Assembly: GCF_003970795.1 (NCBI RefSeq)
Contig: NZ_RWKW01000051.1
Coordinates: 1 to 64,000, forward strand
Source: Aquibium carbonis
GTDB taxonomy: Bacteria; Pseudomonadota; Alphaproteobacteria; Rhizobiales; Rhizobiaceae
Direction of reading: 5' to 3'
DNA: 64,000 nucleotides
Positions 37,020-44,420 of this stretch are shown in pieces (position 1 is the first letter of the stretch; each line of letters starts with the position of its first letter). The position numbers and the translations under genes were made by a program. Under the pieces are notes generated by a model, which ran no database searches, had not been told where the DNA came from, and saw only the letters and a list, made by a program, of their open reading frames with translations.

Positions 37020-38597
37020 TCAATCGGGCCAGGGCATCTTCGCCGACGAAAAGGCTTTCCAGCGTAGCCGCAGGTCGGCCTCCATCGCCGCGAGATCGCG
37101 CGCCTGCCAGCCGCGGATCTCGCCACAGGCGCGGTGCACGCTGGGAGGCGCCTCGGGGCCGGCCAGCCGGTCGAGCAGCTGGTCCGTGGTGGCGATGTCG
37201 TTGTAGCGGCCAAGCCCGTCCTGAATGCGCGAGAGCGCCTTGGCGAAGCCGGCCGCCTTCTTGTCGCGCGCGCAGAGCGGCAGCAGGAAGTCGCTGAGAT
37301 AGCGCAGCTTCTTGACCGCGAGACGGACCTCGTGGCGGCCCTCCGCATCGAGCCTGGCGAAGCGGCGGCCCCGCTTGAGCGCCTTGCGCACCTGCCGGTC
37401 GAGAACCGTGCCGGCGAAACCGGCGGCGGGCGCCCCCAGCACCGCCAGGGCGTCGGCGTCCGCCTCCCCGCGCCAGCCATGGCCTTCGATCCAGCGGGCG
37501 AGCGCCAGCGGCAGACGAAGCGCGCGCCTGTCGGCGAGCGCCGCGCGGGCCCGGGCATAGGCGGCCTCGTGCAGCGGCTGGACGGCAGCCCGGACGGCTG
37601 CAAAGCCGGACGGATCGGCGCAGGCCTCTTCCACCGGCGGAATGGTCTCGGCCAGGAACACGTCGAAGCCGCGCGCATCGCCCTGTTCGCCGGCCAGCCA
37701 CCGGGCGTCCTGCGCGAAGCCGGTCGCGGCGGCGCTGCCCGTCGCGTCGGCGATCACCTTCAGGATCGACCGCAGGCGCCGCAGCGCGACACGGGTCTGG
37801 TGAATGCCCTCCGGATGACGCCCGTCCATGGCCGCCGGCCGGTTGTCCAGAAAGTGCCGCAGCGATTCCGACAGCATGACGGCGAAGGCGTCGTCGAGCG
37901 CGACGCTGCGCGACACCGCGGGCCGGAGCGGCTTTCGCCAGGCGGGCGGGCGGTCGAAGGCGAGATCGAAGCCGCGGGCGGCCTTGGAATAGAGGCTCAT
38001 CTCGGCGGGGCCGTGTTCGAGCATGTCGAGGGCCACGTCGTAGAGCGCGCCCACCTCGCCCGAGACGAGCTCGAGCTCGATCTCGCTCAGCGCCACCACG
38101 CGGCCGCCCGCCTCGACCGTCCCCGAATCGATGGCCAGCTCGATGCAGGCGTTCGGGAGGTCGAGCTTGCGGGCGCGGCGACGCACCGTCGTGGTCACGA
38201 CCGGCTCGAGCGGCGCATCGGCGACGAGGGCGCGGAAGGCCTTCGGCACGCCGTCGGGAAGGACGCCGAGATCGGGCGCGTCGCCGAGGATCCCGACCTC
38301 CCACTCGCCACGCCCGACGAGCCCGTCGCCGGCGCCGCCCCCGGCCGACTTCACCGTCATGATGCGGCTGCGGCCGACGCTGCGCACGCGCAGCGCGAAG
38401 CCGGCGGCCGTCAGCGCGCGGTCGGGCGTGTCGAAATAGACGGAGCCGAGGTTGCGCACGGTGCCCATGTTGCGCGCATGCGCCACGACCATCCCCGCCT
38501 TGGCGAGATCGTCGATGGCGGCCGGCGGCGCCACGAGCTTGAGCTCGATCTCGCGCGCGGCGGCAGGCGCCGCTGGCTTGCGTCGCGGGGCTGCCAT
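37020..38597 (-). CDS. CYTH and CHAD domain protein (inorganic triphosphatase type)
   Basis: The 525-residue protein starts with a CYTH domain (about residues 15-215). The EIELKL motif near residue 16 supplies the paired acidic residues of the triphosphate tunnel, and YFDTPDRALTAAGFALRVR is the second strand pair. A CHAD domain follows (about 235-515) with the conserved His-Lys/Arg helices IHQTRVALRRLRSILKV and RHEVRLAVKKLRYLSDFLLP, which bind polyphosphate. E. coli YgiF has the same order and hydrolyses tripolyphosphate. The ATG at 38597 was chosen over a TTG at 38630; neither has a good ribosome-binding site. Confidence 0.88.
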   Translation of the reverse strand: MAAPRRKPAAPAAAREIELKLVAPPAAIDDLAKAGMVVAHARNMGTVRNLGSVYFDTPDRALTAAGFALRVRSVGRSRIMTVKSAGGGAGDGLVGRGEWEVGILGDAPDLGVLPDGVPKAFRALVADAPLEPVVTTTVRRRARKLDLPNACIELAIDSGTVEAGGRVVALSEIELELVSGEVGALYDVALDMLEHGPAEMSLYSKAARGFDLAFDRPPAWRKPLRPAVSRSVALDDAFAVMLSESLRHFLDNRPAAMDGRHPEGIHQTRVALRRLRSILKVIADATGSAAATGFAQDARWLAGEQGDARGFDVFLAETIPPVEEACADPSGFAAVRAAVQPLHEAAYARARAALADRRALRLPLALARWIEGHGWRGEADADALAVLGAPAAGFAGTVLDRQVRKALKRGRRFARLDAEGRHEVRLAVKKLRYLSDFLLPLCARDKKAAGFAKALSRIQDGLGRYNDIATTDQLLDRLAGPEAPPSVHRACGEIRGWQARDLAAMEADLRLRWKAFSSAKMPWPD

Positions 38598-38732
38598 GCG
38601 CGGCGACGCCGTGTCGGAAATCCCGTCCAAACTTCACCGATCCGTTGCCGTTGCACCGGCCGGAAGCGTCGGGGATTTCGCATGGCGGGTCAAGGGCGCG
38701 CGGACAAGCGACCGTGGCGCGACGACGTCTGC

Positions 38733-38812
38733 GGGCTTCCGGACGGTCATGGGCTTCCGGAAAGTCATCCGCCCTCGGGAGGTCATGCGCTCTCGGGAGG
38801 CGGGACTTGCGG
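38733..38812. repeat. Short imperfect tandem repeat upstream of the CYTH-CHAD gene
   Basis: Four degenerate units of about 18-20 bases follow one another: GGGCTTCCGGACGGTCAT, GGGCTTCCGGAAAGTCATCC, GCCCTCGGGAGGTCATGC and GCTCTCGGGAGGCGGG. They lie in the 290-base gap between the CYTH-CHAD gene and tRNA-Asp, which holds no gene. Confidence 0.5.
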
Positions 38813-38887
38813 CAGCGCAGCACCGGCGGCACGGCCGCCTGGCGGATCATGATCCGCTGGCGTGAAAAACCATTTCGGGACAGAAAA

Positions 38888-38964
38888 TGGCGCGAGTGAC
38901 GGGGCTCGAACCCGCGACCTCCGGCGTGACAGGCCGGCACTCTAACCGACTGAGCTACACCCGC
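38888..38964 (-). tRNA. tRNA-Asp: tRNA-Asp (anticodon GTC)
   Basis: A 77-base cloverleaf on the minus strand with encoded CCA. The acceptor stem GCGGGTG pairs with CACTCGC (one G-U). The D arm is GCTCAGTCGGTTAGAGT, the anticodon loop CTGTCAC between CCGGC and GCCGG, and the T arm GCGGGTTCGAGCCCCGT. Confidence 0.96.
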
Positions 38965-39006
38965 GCATCCGACATCGGCGCCTCGGCGCCCGTTGTCGTG
39001 GCGGGT

Positions 39007-39034
39007 GATTACGGGGTTCGGCTGGGTGTGTCAA
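39007..39034 (-). promoter_or_regulatory. Probable promoter of tRNA-Asp
   Basis: On the minus strand TTGACA (39034-39029) and GTAATC (39012-39007) are 16 bases apart. Transcription would begin near 39000, about 36 bases before the tRNA. Confidence 0.45.
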
Positions 39035-39215
39035 GCGCATTCGGGAGGCTCGTCGAACTTGTTGTCCGGCTGTCCGAAACCCGTGCGCGGACCAGCGCGG
39101 AAACAGGGCGTTCGCCGGCGCGACCGCCACCCGCGCGGACGCGCTTGCGGCCTTGCCCAACCATGTGGATGCGGAGACGCGGTCTCCCGGGAGATGAAAT
39201 CCGGTCCGGCGCGGC

Positions 39216-39243
39216 TTGCGCGGACGGCGCAATGCGCTTAAAT
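39216..39243 (+). promoter_or_regulatory. Probable promoter of tRNA-Val
   Basis: TTGCGC (39216-39221) and TTAAAT (39238-39243) are 16 bases apart; transcription would start a few bases before the tRNA at 39255. The rest of the 290-base gap between the two divergent tRNAs is without a recognisable gene. Confidence 0.4.
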
Positions 39244-39254
39244 CGCACCGGGTA

Positions 39255-39330
<76 letters not shown>

Positions 39331-39875
39331 TGTTTTCAAAGACTTGGGTCTCTTTCGGCGGACCGGCGCCGCCGAAACCGCCGCCGGATCGGGGTGGCGG
39401 GCTTGCCACGATGGTGTGAGATTTCCGGGCTTTCGGCCCATTGGTTCGCCCATTTCCGTTGGGATCTGCAGTCGGGCGCAGCGGCAGAGGCCGGTCGGGC
39501 CGTCTGGCGCGTGCGGCGCGAAGCGGCAGAAGCCGGGCGAGGCGGCGATCATCGAAGCGGCCCTCACCCGGGGTCAGCGCCTTTGGCGCCGGTTCTTCGA
39601 TCGAGACCGGCGCCCACGGATCACCGAGCACGCCGTTGAACGCCTTTGCGTCGACGCCCGCCGCGAGCGAGCCTGTCCGTTCGCCGCGAAGGCCGTGCGC
39701 CGTCTCGCGACGGCGAAACCGCCGGCACAGTTCCTGGACCGACAGCGATGATCCTTCCTTCCAAGGGTGACGCTACAGGAGGACCGGTCCGCCGCGCGTG
39801 AGCACGGCCTCGCCAGATCGATGGCGGAGAAGCCGTTCGACGTCTCGCCGCCACCAGGCGCAGGGATCCGGAGCG
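39331..39875. other. 545-base region after tRNA-Val without a supported gene
   Basis: Open frames exist on both strands but none has a ribosome-binding site, a recognisable domain or membrane/secretion features. One minus-strand frame runs backwards through the tRNA and is spurious. Short GC palindromes occur (CGGCGGACCGGCGCCGCCG near 39357). The stretch may be decayed sequence downstream of a tRNA, a common island boundary. Confidence 0.5.
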
Positions 39876-41156
39876 TCACCGCCCCAGGATCATCTCCACC
39901 GGCCAAAGGGTGATCGCCGGCACGTAGGTGATCACCATGAGCGCCGCCAGCACCGTCAGGACGAACCAGATCAGCTGTGGAATGATCCTGGCCACCGGGA
40001 TGTTTGCGACCGCGCATGCGGCGAACAGGTTCACACCCAAAGGCGGCGTGATCATGCCAACGGCGAGGTTCACCACGATAATCAGGCCGAAATGCACCGG
40101 ATCGACCCCATAGGCCACCGCGATCGGTGCGAGGATCGGCGCCAGCACCAGGATGGCGGCCGCGGTCTCGATGAACATGCCGACGATGAGAAGCAGCACA
40201 TTGACCGCGAGCAGGAACACGACACGGCTTTCGAACATCTCCTTGAACCAGGCCGCGATGTCGTTGGGCAGACCGGACCGGGCAATCAGGAAGGAAAACA
40301 GCGCAGCCGCCGAGATGATGATCATGATCGCGCTGGTCGATATGACCGTGCGCTTCAGGATGTCCGACAGGTCGGACAGCTTGAGCTCCCGATAGACAAG
40401 AAGCCCCACGACCAGCGCCGAGGCAACGGCGGCGGCCGACGCTTCGGTCGGCGTGAAAATTCCGGTGTAGATGCCGCCGAGAATGACGAAGGGCACGACC
40501 AGCGCCGGCAACGCCGCCACGAATGCCTTGCCGACGGGCAATCGACCCTCGCCGTCATTCTGGCCGATGCCCCGCATGTGACAGATAACCAGCACCAGAG
40601 CCATCAGCGACCCGGCGACCAGGACACCCGGGCCGAGCCCGGCGACAAACAATTGTCCGATCGACGTGTCGGTGGCCACGCCATAGAGGATCAACGGAAT
40701 GGACGGCGGTATCAGCACGCCGAGTTCTGCCGAACTGGCCTGGATCGAAGCGGCGAGCGGTACGGGATAGCCGTGCCGCGCCATGGCGGGAATGAGGATC
40801 GCGCCGATCGCGAAGGTGGTGGCGACACTCGAGCCGGAGACGGAGGCGAACATCATGCATGTTAGCACGCAGGTGCATGCCAGCCCGCCCTGAACGCCCC
40901 CGACCAGCGACTTTGCCAGTTCCACCAGACGAAGCGAAATGCCGCCTGCCGACATCAGATTGCCGGCGAGGATGAAGAGCGGAATCGCCATCAAGGGGAA
41001 GCTGTCCAGCCCCGTGAACATGCGCTGGGCGACCAGAAGCAGCGGCAGACGCCCGTGCACCTCGATACCGATGATCGAGGCAAGCCCGATGGCTACGGCG
41101 ATCGGCACGCCAAGCAGGAACAGGATCGTCAGCGAAAGTCCCAGCGCCATGTTCAT
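39876..41156 (-). CDS. TRAP transporter large permease, DctM type (second TRAP system)
   Basis: The 426-residue permease has about twelve helices and strong DctM motifs: PLMAIPLFILAGNLMSAGG (about residues 54-72), MMFASVSGSSVATTFAIGAILIPAM, ELGVLIPPSIPLILYGV, GIFTPTEASAAAVASALVVG and MITPPLGVNLFAAC. It matches the DctM consensus more closely than the first TRAP large permease in this window. The ATG overlaps the DctQ stop by 4 bases. Confidence 0.92.
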   Translation of the reverse strand: MNMALGLSLTILFLLGVPIAVAIGLASIIGIEVHGRLPLLLVAQRMFTGLDSFPLMAIPLFILAGNLMSAGGISLRLVELAKSLVGGVQGGLACTCVLTCMMFASVSGSSVATTFAIGAILIPAMARHGYPVPLAASIQASSAELGVLIPPSIPLILYGVATDTSIGQLFVAGLGPGVLVAGSLMALVLVICHMRGIGQNDGEGRLPVGKAFVAALPALVVPFVILGGIYTGIFTPTEASAAAVASALVVGLLVYRELKLSDLSDILKRTVISTSAIMIIISAAALFSFLIARSGLPNDIAAWFKEMFESRVVFLLAVNVLLLIVGMFIETAAAILVLAPILAPIAVAYGVDPVHFGLIIVVNLAVGMITPPLGVNLFAACAVANIPVARIIPQLIWFVLTVLAALMVITYVPAITLWPVEMILGR

Positions 41157-41665
41157 GACGCCACCTCGCTTGGGTGCCCCTGCCCTTCATCGGCGTCGCC
41201 AAGAAGGCTGCGCACAATGCAGGCCAAAAGCGCAATGATCGTGAAGACCGCGCCGACGGGCAACGCGGCATAGGCCCAGGCGATCGAGACATCGAGTGCG
41301 GCGAGCTTCTGATTGACGACCCGAAGCGTCATCGCCCAGCCCTGCCAGAACAGAAACGCAAAGAAAACGACAGACAGAACGTTCGCGCCGACATGCAACG
41401 ACAGGCCCACGCGCGGCGGCAGCATGTGGCGGATGATGTCGACCGAGATCATCGAGCCGTACCGGAACGCAGGCGCAGCGCCAAGGAACACGGACCAGAT
41501 CATCGCGGAGCGGGTGATCACCTCGGACCATGTCGACGGCTCGCCGAAAGCGAAGCGTGTGATCACCTGGAACAGCGCAAGCGCCGTCGCGGTGACGAGA
41601 AAAGCCATCGACAGCCGCATCGCAAGGCCAGTCGTCAGGTCTTCGAGCTTGAGAAAGAGCCACAT
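41153..41665 (-). CDS. TRAP transporter small permease, DctQ type (second TRAP system)
   Basis: The 170-residue protein has four transmembrane helices. The DctQ motif is TWSEVITRSAMIWSVFLGAAPAFRYGSMISVDII (about residues 44-77), with the Glu and Arg usual in loop 2. It is encoded between the receptor gene and the large permease, overlapping the latter. Confidence 0.9.
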   Translation of the reverse strand: MWLFLKLEDLTTGLAMRLSMAFLVTATALALFQVITRFAFGEPSTWSEVITRSAMIWSVFLGAAPAFRYGSMISVDIIRHMLPPRVGLSLHVGANVLSVVFFAFLFWQGWAMTLRVVNQKLAALDVSIAWAYAALPVGAVFTIIALLACIVRSLLGDADEGQGHPSEVAS

Positions 41666-41733
41666 GCCGCCAACTTCCGCCTGTGAAAAGGCCGGCGCTG
41701 GTGTCGCGCCGACCCATACTGTTCGGGAAGTGG

Positions 41734-42699
41734 CTACTCTACGGCCTGGATGCGCTCGACCATTTCGGTGCCGTACTGGTCGGTGTAGACCGCGTAGGAC
41801 GAACGGGCGAGTTCGGCGAACGGCGCCTTGTCGATGTCGGTGATGACCTCCATGCCGTTCTGCCGCAACAGTTCCACGCCTGTTTCCTCGAGGCGGTTGA
41901 CCTCGTCGCGGGTCGCCTGCACCGAGGCGGCCGCCGCTTCATAGAACCAGCCACGTTCCTCGTCGCTCAAACCGTCCATGACGCTCGGCGACGCAAGCAC
42001 CAGAGCCGGCGAATAGACGTGCCCGGTCAGCGAGACATATTTCTGCACTTCCCAGAACTTGGTGGCCGTGATGACCGTAATCGGGTTTTCCTGGCCGTCG
42101 ATCACGCCCTGCTGCAGGGCGGCGAAGAGTTCGGGGAACGCCATCGGCGTCGGCGCGGCACCCATGCCGCTGAAGGCCTCCATGTGCACCCTGTTTTCCA
42201 TGGTGCGCAGCTTGAGACCCTTCAGGTCGTCCGGTGTGCGAATGGGGCGCTCGGAATTGGTGACATGGCGAAAGCCGTTCTCCGACCAGGCCAGGCCGAC
42301 GAGCTGGTTCTCGTCGATCTTGGCGAGAAGCTCCTTGCCGATGTCGCCGTCCAGCACCTTGCGTGCATGGTCGTAGTCGCGGAACAGGAACGGCAGGTCG
42401 AGGGCGTAGACCTCGGGCACGAAGTTGCCCATCGGTCCAGACGAGGTGATGACGATATCGACCGACCCGATCTGCAGCCCCTCGATCATGTCCCGCTCGC
42501 CACCAAGCTGGCCAGAAGGCGAAATTTCGCCGGTGAAGGCGCCGCCCGACAGGTCTTCGAGAACTTCGAGAAATTTCTGCGCCCCGACGCCGTAGTGCGA
42601 CGTGGTCGTTGTCGCCAGGCCCAGGACGAGTTTCTGCTGGGCCTCGGCGGACGTCACCATGAGCGCTGCGGCAAACAGGCCCGAAATCAAAAGCTTCAT
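41734..42699 (-). CDS. TRAP transporter substrate-binding protein, DctP type (second TRAP system)
   Basis: The 321-residue receptor has a signal peptide (cleavage after AEA, about residue 20). DctP features are GVGAQKFLEVLEDLSGG, ISPSGQLGGERDMIEGLQIGSVDI (about residues 58-81), GLKLRTMENRVHMEAFSGMGAAPTPMAFPELFAALQQGVIDGQENP (about 150-195, with the carboxylate-binding Arg) and a long final helix. The ATG at 42699 lies behind GGGAGGAGAACCA. The close fit to the C4-dicarboxylate/sugar-acid subgroup suggests an organic acid substrate. Confidence 0.92.
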   Translation of the reverse strand: MKLLISGLFAAALMVTSAEAQQKLVLGLATTTTSHYGVGAQKFLEVLEDLSGGAFTGEISPSGQLGGERDMIEGLQIGSVDIVITSSGPMGNFVPEVYALDLPFLFRDYDHARKVLDGDIGKELLAKIDENQLVGLAWSENGFRHVTNSERPIRTPDDLKGLKLRTMENRVHMEAFSGMGAAPTPMAFPELFAALQQGVIDGQENPITVITATKFWEVQKYVSLTGHVYSPALVLASPSVMDGLSDEERGWFYEAAAASVQATRDEVNRLEETGVELLRQNGMEVITDIDKAPFAELARSSYAVYTDQYGTEMVERIQAVE

Positions 42700-43244
42700 T
42701 TGGTTCTCCTCCCAAAAATTCACGCAGTTCATTGTCATTTTCGTTCGAACGGCAAGCTGCGTCCCCGCCGGTGGACCGTCTCAATACTTCAGAGTCATCG
42801 GAAACAAGAATGTACAAGGCTGGGATCACCGCGTGGGATGCCGGCTCGCAAACAAGCTTCCGATCAGTTCCGAAGAACGGCGTGGCCGACAATCGGGCAA
42901 CGCCGAACAGATCATTGTCCGGATAAAATTGACCTCCCGAGCGGGAAGCTTGCACCTCGAGATTGCTATGTCAAATTGGGAGCGAGCCGCGCTTTGTCAC
43001 TCTTCACCGACCCTTCCGTGTCGAAAGGGTGGCGGCCGCCGGGAGATGCGCATGCGGGAGGGTTTTACCCCCGGCTCCGCAGGCCGACGACACGCTGGTC
43101 AAGGCGCGATCAGAAGGAGGCTTCACTCGCCTGTCATTTCGGTCGCGGGCTTCCGCGATACGCCCCTCGACGCCGCATGCGAGAGCGTTTTTCCGTGGCC
43201 TGCGATAGCAGCCTTGTGCCTTGGAGCATGGGACGCGACACGCT
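42700..43244. other. 545-base region before the second TRAP operon without a supported gene
   Basis: It should contain the TRAP promoter on the minus strand. I saw no regulator gene, no repeat family member and no confident promoter. Two long open frames on the plus strand have no recognisable content and no ribosome-binding site. Confidence 0.5.
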
Positions 43245-44420
43245 TTAGCTTCCGATCGCCTCGAGATAGCGGCCGGGAACGAACCCGGTGATGTCATCGT
43301 GACTAATCTCGCACCACGACGCGTCGAGCACCCGTCTTTTCCCGGCGTCGGTCAGTTCTTCGTACCGGTAGGCTTCCATGTATGGCTCGCAGCCGAGCAC
43401 CAGGATGTCCGTGGCATCGCCCGGGATCGAGCCGACGCTGGCCGCATCGCGATTTCCAGCGCTCCGCGCCGCAAGCCGCTTTCCCGCGGGCACGCCGATC
43501 AGCCGGTAGGCGGGGCCGGATACGCCGACACCCGGCAGATCGTCCTCGTATGGCTCGTCCGCGGCGAGATCGTCCAGCGGCGTCGCGGCGCCGCCCACCC
43601 GTTCGAGAGTGACCGGGTCCGAGAACCCCTCGCCCGCAAGCGTTGCTTCCATACGCCCGGAAGCGAGGCCGGCAAGCCGGATCGCCAGCCTGTACTCACC
43701 GTCGAACTCGCTGCTGCGGATGAACACGACGAGTTCGTCGCGCGTGAAACGCAGCGTGCCGATCTCGCCCTCGTGCGCGACGTTGCCGCCCATGCTCAGC
43801 CACACCCCGAGGGTCCCGTGGACTTCGCCGAGCGACCGGCTGGAGCGTCTGATGTCGAGCGTGCCGTGCTGGCGACCGGACCCGATGAGGTTCCACATGC
43901 CGACGAGCTGGGAATCAACCGGACCGGCTCCGCTCATGCCGGCGTGGTCGATGAAGGTTTCGAAGGCGGCGGTCGGCGCCTCGTACATCGGGATCGGCCA
44001 GTAGACCGGTGCATCCACCGCTTGCGTCAGGCGCGGCCTCCGAGACGACGTCAGGCGCGCGTTCCAGTCGCCCTGTCGAAGGGTGGTGTCGTCGTTCCAG
44101 CCCCAGCGCCCGGTCCAGGCCCTGCCGTCCTTCGTCAGTTCGAACTGAAAAAGACCCCAGTCGCCGTCATGGCGATTGAACGCGCCGCGCAACGTTCTGC
44201 CGTCGGGCGAGACGCGTGCCTCGATCATGCCGGTCGTGTCATAATCGCCGTAGACACGATCATCGCCCTGCAGAAGACGAAGTTCGCCGAAATCGGTGTT
44301 CCAGCGTCCTTCCCACGGTCCTGCCGCGGAAGCCGCGGCAACCAGTGCGAGGATGAAAGTGGCCATCGCCAGCGCGGTCGCAGCGAGGCGGAAGGCAAAG
44401 CCGGTGAAATTGCGGATCAT
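43245..44420 (-). CDS. Secreted protein with GxW modules and a C-terminal SH3-like domain (envelope cluster)
   Basis: The 391-residue protein has a signal peptide (hydrophobic core about residues 10-30, cleavage after ASAA). Residues about 34-110 form a beta-rich unit with GPWEGRWNTDFGELRL and WTGRWGW; a second GMWNLIGSG unit begins near 175. GxW-type strands recall the first strand of lipocalin-like barrels. The last 85 residues (AYRLIGVPAGKRLAARSAG ... DDITGFVPGRYLEAIG) look like a bacterial SH3 domain. The ATG shares a base with the upstream gene's TGA, so it is the third gene of the operon read from 47706. Function unknown. Confidence 0.7.
   Translation of the reverse strand: MIRNFTGFAFRLAATALAMATFILALVAAASAAGPWEGRWNTDFGELRLLQGDDRVYGDYDTTGMIEARVSPDGRTLRGAFNRHDGDWGLFQFELTKDGRAWTGRWGWNDDTTLRQGDWNARLTSSRRPRLTQAVDAPVYWPIPMYEAPTAAFETFIDHAGMSGAGPVDSQLVGMWNLIGSGRQHGTLDIRRSSRSLGEVHGTLGVWLSMGGNVAHEGEIGTLRFTRDELVVFIRSSEFDGEYRLAIRLAGLASGRMEATLAGEGFSDPVTLERVGGAATPLDDLAADEPYEDDLPGVGVSGPAYRLIGVPAGKRLAARSAGNRDAASVGSIPGDATDILVLGCEPYMEAYRYEELTDAGKRRVLDASWCEISHDDITGFVPGRYLEAIGS

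Noticed and set aside
39574-40017. Minus-strand frame overlapping the end of the second DctM gene considered as a separate gene
   Set aside because: It lies in another frame over the conserved DctM C-terminus and has an Arg/Ser-rich translation without a domain.
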